From Candidatus Chloroploca sp. Khr17 (GTDB taxonomy: Bacteria; Chloroflexota; Chloroflexia; Chloroflexales; Chloroflexaceae), in assembly GCF_004138165.1 (NCBI RefSeq), contig NZ_RYFF01000002.1:203475-267474 (forward strand): a stretch of 64,000 bases of DNA. The letters run 5' to 3'. This document shows positions 41,997 through 50,240 of this stretch, piece after piece (the first letter of the stretch is position 1; every line of letters starts with the position of its first letter). The notes under the pieces are model-generated. The model did not search any database and was not told the origin of the DNA. It saw only the letters and a program-made list of their open reading frames with translations. The position numbers and the translations under genes are program-made.

Positions 41997-42897
41997 TGAC
42001 TCCTCCTTCTTGCATATCTATTTCTCTCTCCCCGCCTCTGCGCCTCTGCGCCTCTGCGTTAAAACCGTCTCTCTCGTCAATCCGCAACCGTTCCATCCAG
42101 GCTATCGCATAATCAACGAGGGGCCGCTGTGGTACCAGGATCGCCGTCCCTACGCCCACGGTACCGCGTCGTTCGAGGCCAGTCGCCTCGGCAAAATCAG
42201 CCCCGATCTGGGCAAAATCGCGGTCATTCCAATCAAGATCAGTCCATGTCACCCATTGTCGTTGCCCATCCAGCATCACCGGCGCTCCCGTCATAATCGT
42301 TTGTTTCTGCGGAAAATTGGCGCGGTACTCGGCCAGGTGGAGCGACGTATTGTTGGCGTGGCCGACACCGAGCAGCAACACAAAACCAGCGCGATCATAG
42401 AGGCGAGCGAGTGGCGAGCCTTCGCCGAGATTGACGTGATACGTATGATCGGCCACAATCCACTCGGCGTGGTACCCCCATGCAGCAAATGAGACCTGCG
42501 GATGCTGACTTCGCACGACCCCTGGTTGCCGGCGAAAGGTTTCGGCGATGATCCCCATCCGGCGTGACGGAGTGAGTGCCGGATCATAGGCGGGCATATG
42601 GTCACGGATCACAGGCCACCAGGGTTCGGGGACGGGTGGAGCGACCCAGGCCGCAGGATCGGAAAGGTCGGCGCTATGAGTTGGCATCACCAGGGTGCCA
42701 GCGCTTCCCAGAACCTCTTCGAGGGCCAGGATGACCGCAACCGGCCCCCCACAGACCCACCCCAAGCGACTCAAACTCGCATGCACCAGCACAGTCATAC
42801 CTGCTTGCAGGCCGAGTCTACGGAGATCATCACACAGCGTGGCAACCGTAACAGGCATACCAACTGATTGGCGTATTGCTTCTTCCTCATTCATCAT
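41977..42897 (-). CDS. AAC(3)/YokD-family N-acetyltransferase
   Basis: 306 residues. Acetyl-CoA-dependent acyltransferase fold of the aminoglycoside 3-N-acetyltransferase family: [70 protein letters not shown], and [18 protein letters not shown] with the catalytic-type His. Real substrate unknown; not evidence of resistance by itself. The last ~30 residues ([19 protein letters not shown]) are encoded by a GCCTCTGC-type DNA repeat and look like a recent, non-family extension that reads into the rraA start. Start could be 42897 or the adjacent ATG at 42894. Confidence 0.88.
   Translation of the reverse strand: MMNEEEAIRQSVGMPVTVATLCDDLRRLGLQAGMTVLVHASLSRLGWVCGGPVAVILALEEVLGSAGTLVMPTHSADLSDPAAWVAPPVPEPWWPVIRDHMPAYDPALTPSRRMGIIAETFRRQPGVVRSQHPQVSFAAWGYHAEWIVADHTYHVNLGEGSPLARLYDRAGFVLLLGVGHANNTSLHLAEYRANFPQKQTIMTGAPVMLDGQRQWVTWTDLDWNDRDFAQIGADFAEATGLERRGTVGVGTAILVPQRPLVDYAIAWMERLRIDERDGFNAEAQRRRGGEREIDMQEGGVNDVQDD
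42031..42065. repeat. CGCCTCTG tandem repeat inside the AAC(3)-like 3' end
   Basis: CGCCTCTG / CGCCTCTG / CGCCTCTG with ending CGTTAAAAC; on the other strand TTAACGCAGAGGCGCAGAGG. It codes for the NAEAQRRRG peptide. Related in style to the GACGCAAAGACGCAAAGG units at 14216-14240. Confidence 0.6.
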
Positions 42898-42955
42898 GTG
42901 TGCGCTATCCTATGTTGAGGGTTATTAGTCTGTCAACAAAGTTTTCCGATGGTTT

Positions 42956-43025
42956 GTCACCCTGAGCGCAGCGAAGGGTCTCAGGCATTCAGATGGCAGA
43001 GATGCTTCGCTGCGTTCAGCCTGAC
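42956..43025. repeat. REP-like inverted repeat (GAGCGCAGCGAAGGGTCTC type)
   Basis: Left arm 42956-42982 and right arm 42999-43025, each 27 nt, complementary apart from five positions, sharing the core CGCAGCGAAG. Looks like the widespread bacterial repeat of the type CCTGAGCGCAGCGAAGG. Lies between the divergent AAC(3)-like start region and the end of the amidase gene. Confidence 0.6.
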
Positions 43026-43100
43026 ACGGCTGCAGGAATACCAGGAAGCTTTGCTTACAAACTAGTTAGGCCAATTCCTGTGCAAAGAAGGCCTCGAAGA

Positions 43101-43156
43101 GACCTCACAGGTCTTGATGATGGCGTCCCAATGCAGATGAGCAGACCTGTGAGGTC
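43101..43156. repeat. Palindromic repeat, CCTCACAGGTCT family (second copy)
   Basis: Perfect 14-bp arms GACCTCACAGGTCT (43101-43114) and AGACCTGTGAGGTC (43143-43156); further flanking pairing of TGCAAAGAAG (43081-43090) with CTTCTTTGCA (43156-43165). Same core as 769-797. Ends 20 nt before the amidase stop. Confidence 0.65.
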
Positions 43157-43176
43157 TTCTTTGCAAGGTATTGGGC

Positions 43177-44601
43177 TTAGACCATAGTTGGCTGCTGACG
43201 ATAGTAGCCTGTTGCCTGTTCGAACGCATACCCGAGCCGTAGCACGAGGCGTTCATCGCGGGGACGCCCAACAATTTGCAGGCCTACAGGCAAGCCGGTG
43301 GAAGTAAAGCCACCGGGGATTGCCAGGGCGGGTTGCCCGGTCACGCTGATCCAGTAGCACGAGCGCATCCACTCGATATAGTTTTGCATTGGCACCCCAT
43401 TGATCTCAGTCACATAGGGTTGTTCGATCGGAAATGGCGGCACCTGGCTCACCGGCAAGACCATCGCATCATAGCGGTTGAAGAAAGCCCGCATGTGGGC
43501 GAGCAGTTGACTATGCTTGCGCAGGGCTTGCCCGATCGCGGGACCCCGCAGCTGCTGACCAGCCTCGATATTCCAGATCACCGTGTCTTTCATCTGGGCA
43601 CGATGCTCTTCAAGCAAATTACCCAGGCTCAACTCAAAGTGCATGGCACGGAGCGTGAGAAAGATCTCATCGGCATCGCTCAGGTCAGGATGCGCATCTT
43701 CAACCAAGCATCCGAGGCTTTCGAAGATCGGTCGCTGGGCTGCAAAGATCGTGGCGACCTCGGGCTCCACCGGCAACCCACCGAGATCCGGTGCCCATGC
43801 GATGCGCAGACCGTGAAGATCGCTTGCCAGCGGTTCGCGGAAGGATGCGCCGGGTTCATCGAGCGACAGCGGTGCCCGTGGATCTGGCCCTGCGATCGCC
43901 GAGAGCATCAGGGCGACATCGCTGACGGTGCGTGCCATCGGCCCAACCACCGACAGGGGCATATATGGAGCTAGGTCAGGCCACACGGGGACTCGTCCTG
44001 GGGTTGTACGAAACCCGACAATATTGCAAAAACTCGCCGGATTGCGCAGGCTTCCCCCCATATCTGAGCCATCGGCCAGGGGTAACATTCTGCAAGCTAA
44101 AGCGACGGCAGAACCCCCACTGCTCCCGCCACATGTTTTATCCAGATCATAAGGGTTACGCGTGGCACCAAAGACGGCATTGAACGTCTGGGAACCAGCC
44201 CCAAACTCGGGGGTATTGGTTTTGCCAACCGTGATCGCACCGGCCCGCTTGAGGCGTTCAACAATCAAGGCATCAAAAGCCGGGACATAATCGGCAAAGA
44301 TGGGGGAACCGTAGGTTGTGCGTAGTCCTCGCGTTTCTGTCAGATCCTTGTGCGCCACAGGAAGGCCGTACAAGGGTGCCTCTTGTGACGAGGGCGCTGT
44401 CTCGTGAGCGAGGGCTTCATCGTACGAGCGGGCAATGCTCAACGCACGTTCAGGGATACATGTCACGAGCGCATTGACCTGGGCATTCAGCCGCTCAATG
44501 CGTTCGATGTGCGCTTGCATGACTTCAGTGCAACTCAGACGTCGTGCGCGTATATGCGTTGCGAGTTCGGTTGCCGTCATCAAGCAGAGTTCTTCTGACA
44601 T
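43177..44601 (-). CDS. Amidase signature family hydrolase
   Basis: 474 residues. Ser-cisSer-Lys hydrolase: catalytic Lys in YGLPVAHKDLTETRG (near 84), the signature KTCGGSSGGSAVALAC with the cis-Ser, and the nucleophile Ser in DGSDMGGSLRNPASFCNIVG. C-terminal VTGQPALAIPGGFTSTGLPV is typical of the family. It hydrolyses an amide, but specificity (aryl-acylamide, indoleacetamide, etc.) cannot be read; not GatA, because GatB/GatC are absent and its context is unrelated. ATG at 44601 with GTAGGAAGA. A -10-like TATAAC is read on the minus strand at ~44622-44627. Confidence 0.9.
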   Translation of the reverse strand: MSEELCLMTATELATHIRARRLSCTEVMQAHIERIERLNAQVNALVTCIPERALSIARSYDEALAHETAPSSQEAPLYGLPVAHKDLTETRGLRTTYGSPIFADYVPAFDALIVERLKRAGAITVGKTNTPEFGAGSQTFNAVFGATRNPYDLDKTCGGSSGGSAVALACRMLPLADGSDMGGSLRNPASFCNIVGFRTTPGRVPVWPDLAPYMPLSVVGPMARTVSDVALMLSAIAGPDPRAPLSLDEPGASFREPLASDLHGLRIAWAPDLGGLPVEPEVATIFAAQRPIFESLGCLVEDAHPDLSDADEIFLTLRAMHFELSLGNLLEEHRAQMKDTVIWNIEAGQQLRGPAIGQALRKHSQLLAHMRAFFNRYDAMVLPVSQVPPFPIEQPYVTEINGVPMQNYIEWMRSCYWISVTGQPALAIPGGFTSTGLPVGLQIVGRPRDERLVLRLGYAFEQATGYYRQQPTMV

Positions 44602-44677
44602 AGAGTCTTCCTACAGTGTTATACTACCCAGGTTATAGTATACAATCTGTAGAGACAGACGAAACACGATAGAACCT

Positions 44678-45667
44678 ATGCGCAAGCCAGAACAAAACAT
44701 TCCTTCTCCACCTCATACCCTTGAACCAGTTGCCACACCAGAGCTATCAGAGCCAGAACTTACCCCCGAGCAAATTGAAGCAGCGGCTGCCATGGCCCGC
44801 CTAGAAGATCGGAGCGGTGCCTTTACCTCGGTGACGCTCGCCGCTGATCTGCTCGAGTTACGTGATATTTATCATGGAACCTTCGAGCGTACGCGTGACG
44901 AGGATTGGCTGCGGCGGTTGGGACGAAACGCAGAGGGTTGGACACGTCGTGAAGCCCTGGCATATGTCGAGGCGATGACGCATACGTATCATCTGGCGAT
45001 CCTTGCGACCCTTGGTGGCGCCCCGTTGATTATCCCAGGCCTCAACGACATTGACGAATTGTCAACATTTGCCCGCCAACAGATCGAGGCGCGGGCTGAG
45101 GCTACCGAAGCCGAACTGATCGCTTCACTTGAGACAGCCTTCAGCGAGATCGCACGGATTGTTGGTCAACTTGGCCCTGAAGAGCTAGGACGTACGCAAG
45201 CTGTTCCATGGATGACGTCAGTTCCGACGGTAGCCGAACTCGCTGGGGCTGTGCTGGCGAACGCGGGAGTATTATATGGGTTGCATCTGGCGCTGGCCCG
45301 CTCACGCCCAACCTGGCTCTATTTTTCACCTGGCATGATGCGCCGGCAGATGACGCGTCTGATCCATCTGATAGGACTGAGTTACCGCAGCAATCAGGGG
45401 GGCGAGTTATATGCCACGATTGGGCTCAATATTGCTGGTCAGGGTGGTGGAAGCTGGTTCGTCCGTATCAGTCCAGAAGGTGGTATGGGCAAAATTGGGC
45501 TTGCACGTACGACCGATGTGACACTCGAGATCGCGAGTGCGGATCTCTTTTGCCGTCTCGTGCTGGGTCAGGCTTCGTCGTGGCAGCATTGGTTGCGCCG
45601 CACGTTGCGGATAAAAGGCAACCTGCGCCTGGCCCGCAGGTTGCCTGCTTTGCTTATCCCTGGATGA
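44678..45667 (+). CDS. DinB-like domain plus SCP2 sterol-carrier-like domain protein
   Basis: 329 residues, no signal peptide. After a Pro/Glu-rich N-terminus (1-45), residues ~50-215 resemble the DinB/maleylpyruvate-isomerase N-terminal helical bundle (EGWTRREALAYVEAMTHTYH). Residues ~235-325 match the SCP2 fold: YATIGLNIAGQGGGSWFVRI, TDVTLEIASADLFCRLVLG, LRIKGNLRLARRLPALL. Such two-domain proteins may bind lipophilic ligands or thiol conjugates. Function unproven. The final codons form an AACCTGCG/CGCAGGTT dyad with the sequence at about 45618-45645. Confidence 0.7.
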   Translation: MRKPEQNIPSPPHTLEPVATPELSEPELTPEQIEAAAAMARLEDRSGAFTSVTLAADLLELRDIYHGTFERTRDEDWLRRLGRNAEGWTRREALAYVEAMTHTYHLAILATLGGAPLIIPGLNDIDELSTFARQQIEARAEATEAELIASLETAFSEIARIVGQLGPEELGRTQAVPWMTSVPTVAELAGAVLANAGVLYGLHLALARSRPTWLYFSPGMMRRQMTRLIHLIGLSYRSNQGGELYATIGLNIAGQGGGSWFVRISPEGGMGKIGLARTTDVTLEIASADLFCRLVLGQASSWQHWLRRTLRIKGNLRLARRLPALLIPG

Positions 45668-45681
45668 GTCATGTCTGAGTG

Positions 45682-46206
45682 CTAACGGCCTCCTTGCTGC
45701 TGGAGCAGGTGTTGCCGCTCTTCAGCAGTGAGTAGCGTGAAGCTTTGTTCACGGTTGACATAGACCATCTCTTCATTCTTGATCCGTACAATCAAATCAT
45801 TGACACCGTCACCATTGATATCGGCCAGGCGCATGGTGACTGGTGTCAGGTCTTCGCCTGCTCCGAACAGGTATGGCCCAGGCATGGTGCGTACCTGGTT
45901 GACGTCTCCACCAGGAATCTCGATAATCATCACTTGCCGATCAAGATTCAGGGCGATCAGGTGCGTGGGTGCCCCGGTCTCCTCGGGTCGTCCAACATGT
46001 GCTGTCAGATGATAGGTGCGTGGACGCCCATACTGGACGTCGTCTATGGCAATGCGTACCCGGCTGACGATGCTGCTCAGCAAGACATAGCTTGCAAGCA
46101 GAACGAGAATGCCTGTAATTAGATAGGCAAGATTGCCCGCATACCCGCTAGGCATGCTGAGCGGCCAGCGCCGCTCAGGGCGTAATTCACGACTCTGGAC
46201 AGCCAT
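45682..46206 (-). CDS. Small single-pass membrane protein with a calcium-loop-like motif
   Basis: 174 residues. One transmembrane helix about 25-48 (LAYLITGILVLLASYVLLSS), then an extracytoplasmic beta-rich domain with a DINGDGVNDLIVRI element like dockerin/FG-GAP calcium loops (D-x-N-G-D-G). ATG with CTGGAGGGGG upstream and its own extended -10 promoter. Function unknown. Convergent with the DinB/SCP2 gene, 14 nt apart. Confidence 0.65.
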   Translation of the reverse strand: MAVQSRELRPERRWPLSMPSGYAGNLAYLITGILVLLASYVLLSSIVSRVRIAIDDVQYGRPRTYHLTAHVGRPEETGAPTHLIALNLDRQVMIIEIPGGDVNQVRTMPGPYLFGAGEDLTPVTMRLADINGDGVNDLIVRIKNEEMVYVNREQSFTLLTAEERQHLLQQQGGR

Positions 46207-46277
46207 CGTAGACCCCCTCCAGGAATTGACACGGCACGATAACGGTCGTGTTTGGCTTTTGCGCTCTTCTGTGCTAA

Positions 46278-46286
46278 AGTATAGCA
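46278..46286 (-). promoter_or_regulatory. Extended -10 promoter of the small membrane protein gene
   Basis: Minus-strand TGCTATACT, 72 nt before the ATG at 46206. Confidence 0.5.
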
Positions 46287-46331
46287 GAGGAAGGGGATTG
46301 CGTCAAGAACGGATTTTCTGATTTTATGAAC

Positions 46332-47297
46332 TTATTGAGGACGAAAGGTGCAGGTTTTACGATCAACCGGGGTCTTCAACCCTTTGAGAAAGCCCTGCGC
46401 AAAGGCGATAGCGCGATTGAAGACCGGGGGCCGTTGGAAACGCCTGAGTGAACTCAGGGTTGGCCCGATGATGACGCGCCACAGTTCACATCCGCAGACG
46501 AGCAGCATCGCGGGGTGCCCACATTTTAGCAGCTTGGCATAGATCGCGGCCATGCCAAAGATGTAGCGCTTCATCAGAGTGCGACCATCGGTATGACTAC
46601 GAAAGCCGTAATGCTCAACTGAGATATCCTTTGTGCGATAGATGGTGAAGCCACGCAGAAGTGAGCGCAGCGCTGCATCGGTCTCCCACGCACTTCGAAA
46701 CATCGAGCCTGATCCGAGATGTTCATCAATGCCGCCGATCGCAAGCATCATCGAACGTCGCATGGCGACACCCGCTCCAATCCCGGTATTGCCGCCTCCT
46801 GCTGCGCACCAATCACGAATGCTTTTGATTGTGCGGTTGCGGTCAGCAAGGCTGACGGTAATCCAGCCAAGCGCACTATCGTGGGGGGCAGCGACAACAT
46901 CGCAAAAGACCATGGCGGACTCGGGATGGGCCTCAAGTGCTTGCACCATGTCGTTGACCCAGGTGGGCGAGACGACACAGTCGTCATCGGTCATCACGAG
47001 GTACTCGGCTTGTGCTGCATTAATGCCAATGTTGCGCGCTAGGCCAACCCCTACCCCTGCGGTGCGAACATAACGCAGCCGTGAGTCGTGACTCAGGGGT
47101 TGCATGATGTGTTCCGATGCATCGCTGTCACTCTGATCAATGACCAGGAGTTCGAAGTTGGTGTGGGTGCTGGCTAGAACCGACTCGGTTGCACGGAGTA
47201 GATCTGATGCCCGGTTCCGTGTACAGATAACGACTGAGACCTGGGTCACTGCATCGGTTGATGACGTGGATGCGGAAGAGGAAGATAGGGTGAGCAT
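46332..47297 (-). CDS. Glycosyltransferase family 2
   Basis: 321 residues from the ATG at 47297 (a GTG at 47339 in the same frame is possible; neither has a strong ribosome site). GT-A fold: VSVVICTRNRASDLLRATES (nucleotide-sugar binding), NFELLVIDQSDSD, ARNIGINAAQAEYLVMTDDD with the metal-binding Asp cluster, VSPTWVNDMVQALEAHPES, and GGIDEHLGSGSMFRSAWETD. A C-terminal segment near 230-260 may be membrane-associated. Likely transfers a sugar to a surface polysaccharide or lipid; the acceptor is unknown. Isolated from other polysaccharide genes. Confidence 0.88.
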   Translation of the reverse strand: MLTLSSSSASTSSTDAVTQVSVVICTRNRASDLLRATESVLASTHTNFELLVIDQSDSDASEHIMQPLSHDSRLRYVRTAGVGVGLARNIGINAAQAEYLVMTDDDCVVSPTWVNDMVQALEAHPESAMVFCDVVAAPHDSALGWITVSLADRNRTIKSIRDWCAAGGGNTGIGAGVAMRRSMMLAIGGIDEHLGSGSMFRSAWETDAALRSLLRGFTIYRTKDISVEHYGFRSHTDGRTLMKRYIFGMAAIYAKLLKCGHPAMLLVCGCELWRVIIGPTLSSLRRFQRPPVFNRAIAFAQGFLKGLKTPVDRKTCTFRPQ

Positions 47298-47473
47298 GGC
47301 ATGGTTCCAGTCTCGTGCCACACCATTGTGGTGAGTCACGTCATAAGGGAAGTGGGGCTATGTCCCGGCTTCCGTGTGCCGTTAGCTCAATTATACGGTA
47401 TCGTGCAACCATGATGTTACTGTTTAGGTATGATCATGTAGGGCGATTGCATCTTCCTGCCGTGGCCTGATCC

Positions 47474-47491
47474 AGCCGGCGCAGGCCGGCT
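47474..47491 (-). terminator. Hairpin after comF
   Basis: 7-bp arms AGCCGGC / GCCGGCT around GCAG; about 100 nt beyond the comF stop. The remainder of 47340-47594 contains no convincing gene. Confidence 0.35.
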
Positions 47492-47594
47492 TTGCCATCC
47501 GTAGCCGAGCCGTTCACGGCGGCGGTGGGGGCGGATGGGAGCGATCCGCGAGCCTGGTGGCACGCACCACCGAACATGCCATCGCCCTGTATGA

Positions 47595-48293
47595 TCATGG
47601 TTGCCTATGCCGTCGCTGGGCAAAATGTCGTCGTACTGCCGATCCACTCGATCCACGTACGAGCGAACGTGCCAGCGCAATCGCATGAATCTGCTCTGCT
47701 CCGGCGGCCAGCAAGGCTTCGGCGCATGCCGAGAGGGTGGCCCCGGTGGTGACAACATCATCAATCAGGATGACGCGGGCCGGCGGACGTCCCGGGCCAT
47801 GCCAGAAGAAGGCCCCGGCAACATTGCCCTGGCGTGCTTCGCGATTCAGTCGGGCCTGATGCCCTGTGTCACGTTCGCGTTCGAGCCCCCGGCTACAGAC
47901 TGGTATGCCCCAGCATAGGCCGAGGCTGTTGGCGAGTTCTTCGGCTTGGTTGAAGCCACGCTCGCTCAGGCGGTCAGGGTGCAGCGGAACCGGGATCAGG
48001 GCGTCAGCCTCGGGAGGCGTAAGCGTGGTCGCTAAGGCCGCGGCCAGTACGCCTCCCATCCGCCGTCGTCCGCGGTATTTCAGGCAGTGAATTGCCCGCC
48101 GTGCGGGTTCGTCGTAGATCCAGCCGACCTGGATGCTCACGAGATCGGTTGGTGCCGCCATCGTTGGGTATGCCTGCAATGTCGCCCGGCAGTTGCCACA
48201 TAGCAAGGTGCCCCTCTGTCGGCACACCGCACAATGATCAGGAAAAAAAAGGGCGAAAAGATGTTGAGAGATCTGGTTGAGCCACTGTTGCAT
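47595..48293 (-). CDS. comF: ComF-family phosphoribosyltransferase-like protein
   Basis: 232 residues. N-terminal zinc knuckles CAVCRQRGTLLCGNCRATL, then WIYDEPARRAIHCLKYRGRR, DALIPVPLHPDRLSERGFNQAEELA (in parts), TGHQARLNREARQGNVAGAF and the PRPP-binding loop RVILIDDVVTTGATLSAC. ComF homologues support DNA uptake in competent bacteria, and others act in nucleotide metabolism. C-terminus is basic (RRHFAQRRHRQP). Divergent from the mutase gene. Confidence 0.9.
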   Translation of the reverse strand: MQQWLNQISQHLFALFFPDHCAVCRQRGTLLCGNCRATLQAYPTMAAPTDLVSIQVGWIYDEPARRAIHCLKYRGRRRMGGVLAAALATTLTPPEADALIPVPLHPDRLSERGFNQAEELANSLGLCWGIPVCSRGLERERDTGHQARLNREARQGNVAGAFFWHGPGRPPARVILIDDVVTTGATLSACAEALLAAGAEQIHAIALARSLVRGSSGSAVRRHFAQRRHRQP

Positions 48294-48354
48294 ACTCTTT
48301 GTACCGCTAGGCTCGCAAAAAAGATGCGCGACTCAGCCACCTGCCGATGGGACG

Positions 48355-48363
48355 TGTTACAAT
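48355..48363 (+). promoter_or_regulatory. Extended -10 promoter of the methylmalonyl-CoA mutase gene
   Basis: TGTTACAAT followed by AAGAAAAAG; 45 nt before the ATG at 48408. Confidence 0.5.
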
Positions 48364-48407
48364 AAGAAAAAGCATCTTGGCCTGGCTATAGTCTGGAGGA
48401 TCGACGC

Positions 48408-50081
48408 ATGGTTGAGGAAAAAGAAGCAGTGCATGCAGCACAGGCGCGCTGGGAACAAGCGACGCTCTGGCCGACGCTTGAGCGTACGCCCGAGCGGGAT
48501 GTGCGGTTTATGACGACGAGTAGTGCGCCTATCGAGCGCCTCTATACGCCACTCGATCTGCAAGACAACGAGTATCTGCGTGATATTGGTCATCCTGGCG
48601 CGTACCCTTATACCCGTGGGGTGCATCCCACCAGTTATCGTGGCAAGGTCTGGACAATGCGCATGTTCGCCGGCTTTGGTACGGCCGAAGAGACGAATGC
48701 ACGTTTCAAATATCTGCTTAGTCAGGGCCAGACCGGGTTGTCGATCGCGTTTGATATGCCGACCCTCTATGGCCGCGATACCGATCATCCGCTGGTTGAG
48801 GGTGAGTTTGGCAAGTGTGGGGTGGCGATTTCGTCACTCGCCGATATGGAACTCCTGCTGGATGGCTTGCCCCTTGATCAGGTCTCGACGTCGATGACGA
48901 TCAACTCGCCTGCCGCAATGATCTGGGCCATGTATCTTGTCGTGGCCGAACAGCGTGGTATTCCCTGGTCGAGTCTCCGTGGCACGACCCAGAATGATAT
49001 CCTCAAAGAGTATATCGCTCAGAATGAGTATATCTTTCCGCCTGAACCTAGTATGCGGCTGGTCGTGGATACCATTGAGTTTGGGAGCACGTATGTCCCG
49101 CAGTGGAATCCGGTCAGTGTGAGTGGCTATCACATCCGTGAGGCCGGCAGTACGTCGGTGCAAGAACTTGCTTTTACGCTGGCTGATGGACGAGCCTATG
49201 TCGAGGCTTGTCTTGAGCGGGGGCTCGATATTGATGATTTTGCGCCTCGGATTTCTTTCTTCTTCAATGCGCATAATGACTTCTTTGAAGAGATCGCCAA
49301 GTATCGCGCTGCCCGCCGGATCTGGGCGCGGTTGATGCGTGAGACCTATGGGGCCAAAAAAGAACGCTCTTGGTGGCTCCGTTTCCATACGCAGACCGCC
49401 GGTTGCTCATTGACGGCGCAGCAGCCTGAGGTCAATATTGTCCGCACGGCGATCCAGGCCCTTGCGGCTGTTCTCGGTGGTACCCAGAGTCTCCATACCA
49501 ATTCGATGGACGAAGCCCTGGCGTTGCCCAGCGAGAAGGCCGTGACGATTGCTTTGCGTACCCAGCAGGTCATTGCCGCCGAGAGTGGCGTTACCAATAC
49601 GGTTGATCCGCTCGGGGGAAGCTATTTTGTGGAGGCGCTGACCGACCGGATGGAACGCGAGACGAATGAGTATTTCAAGGCGATCTATGAGCAGGGTGGC
49701 GTGATTGCCGCGATTCGCAATGGCTATTTCCAGCAGGCCATTGCTGATGCGGCCTATCGCTATCAGCAAGAAATAGACGATGGTGAGCGTGAGGTGATCG
49801 CGGTCAATGCGCATACCGTCAAAGCACCGATCGAGGTTCCGATCCTCCAAATGGATCCCGAAGGCGAGCGCAAGCACCTTGAACGCCTCAATCGGGTGCG
49901 CCATGAGCGTGATCAGGCGCTGGTTGTCCAACGCCTTGCCGAGCTACGCGCTGCGGCCGAGGGCACCGACAATACCATGCCGGCCATCCTTAACTGTGTG
50001 CGTGCCTACTGCACTGTCGGTGAGATGTGCGATGTGCTCCGCGAGACCTTCGGCGTCTACCAAGAGACGCTCGTTGTTTAG
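48408..50081 (+). CDS. Methylmalonyl-CoA mutase, large (catalytic) subunit
   Basis: 557 residues: the TIM-barrel catalytic chain of a split, adenosylcobalamin-dependent mutase that interconverts methylmalonyl-CoA and succinyl-CoA. Motifs: [132 protein letters not shown]. The C-terminal cobalamin-binding domain (DxHxxG) is absent and must be a separate subunit elsewhere. The SGYHIREAG and QSLHTN signatures fit methylmalonyl-CoA mutase better than isobutyryl- or ethylmalonyl-CoA mutases, but substrate is not certain. In Chloroflexota it serves propionate/3-hydroxypropionate metabolism. Confidence 0.93.
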   Translation: MVEEKEAVHAAQARWEQATLWPTLERTPERDVRFMTTSSAPIERLYTPLDLQDNEYLRDIGHPGAYPYTRGVHPTSYRGKVWTMRMFAGFGTAEETNARFKYLLSQGQTGLSIAFDMPTLYGRDTDHPLVEGEFGKCGVAISSLADMELLLDGLPLDQVSTSMTINSPAAMIWAMYLVVAEQRGIPWSSLRGTTQNDILKEYIAQNEYIFPPEPSMRLVVDTIEFGSTYVPQWNPVSVSGYHIREAGSTSVQELAFTLADGRAYVEACLERGLDIDDFAPRISFFFNAHNDFFEEIAKYRAARRIWARLMRETYGAKKERSWWLRFHTQTAGCSLTAQQPEVNIVRTAIQALAAVLGGTQSLHTNSMDEALALPSEKAVTIALRTQQVIAAESGVTNTVDPLGGSYFVEALTDRMERETNEYFKAIYEQGGVIAAIRNGYFQQAIADAAYRYQQEIDDGEREVIAVNAHTVKAPIEVPILQMDPEGERKHLERLNRVRHERDQALVVQRLAELRAAAEGTDNTMPAILNCVRAYCTVGEMCDVLRETFGVYQETLVV

Positions 50082-50185
50082 GTTTTGCTCCGCTGGTTGC
50101 CCAGGCTCGTTAGGCTGGCCTGGGCAACTGCGTAGTAGAGATTCATAAGAACTCTGCCCCACACCCCCCAAGCCAAGAGCCTCTG

Positions 50186-50194
50186 TGCTACAAT
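50186..50194 (+). promoter_or_regulatory. Extended -10 promoter of clpC
   Basis: TGCTACAATAGAAA, sharing 14 identical bases with the promoter at 38068. Located 47 nt before the chosen ATG. No CIRCE or CtsR-like site is evident. Confidence 0.5.
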
Positions 50195-50240
50195 AGAAAT
50201 GCCCGCTCCTAAAAAGAAGATAATAGATGGGGAAAATCCT

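Noticed and set aside
41977..42897. AAC(3)-like gene read as an acquired antibiotic-resistance gene
   Set aside because: It belongs to the wider YokD-type family, sits among housekeeping genes and is not associated with a mobile element; no basis for a resistance claim.
47417..47764. 115-codon minus-strand frame after comF
   Set aside because: Overlaps the conserved C-terminal PRPP region of comF in another frame; composition is Pro/Arg/His-rich.
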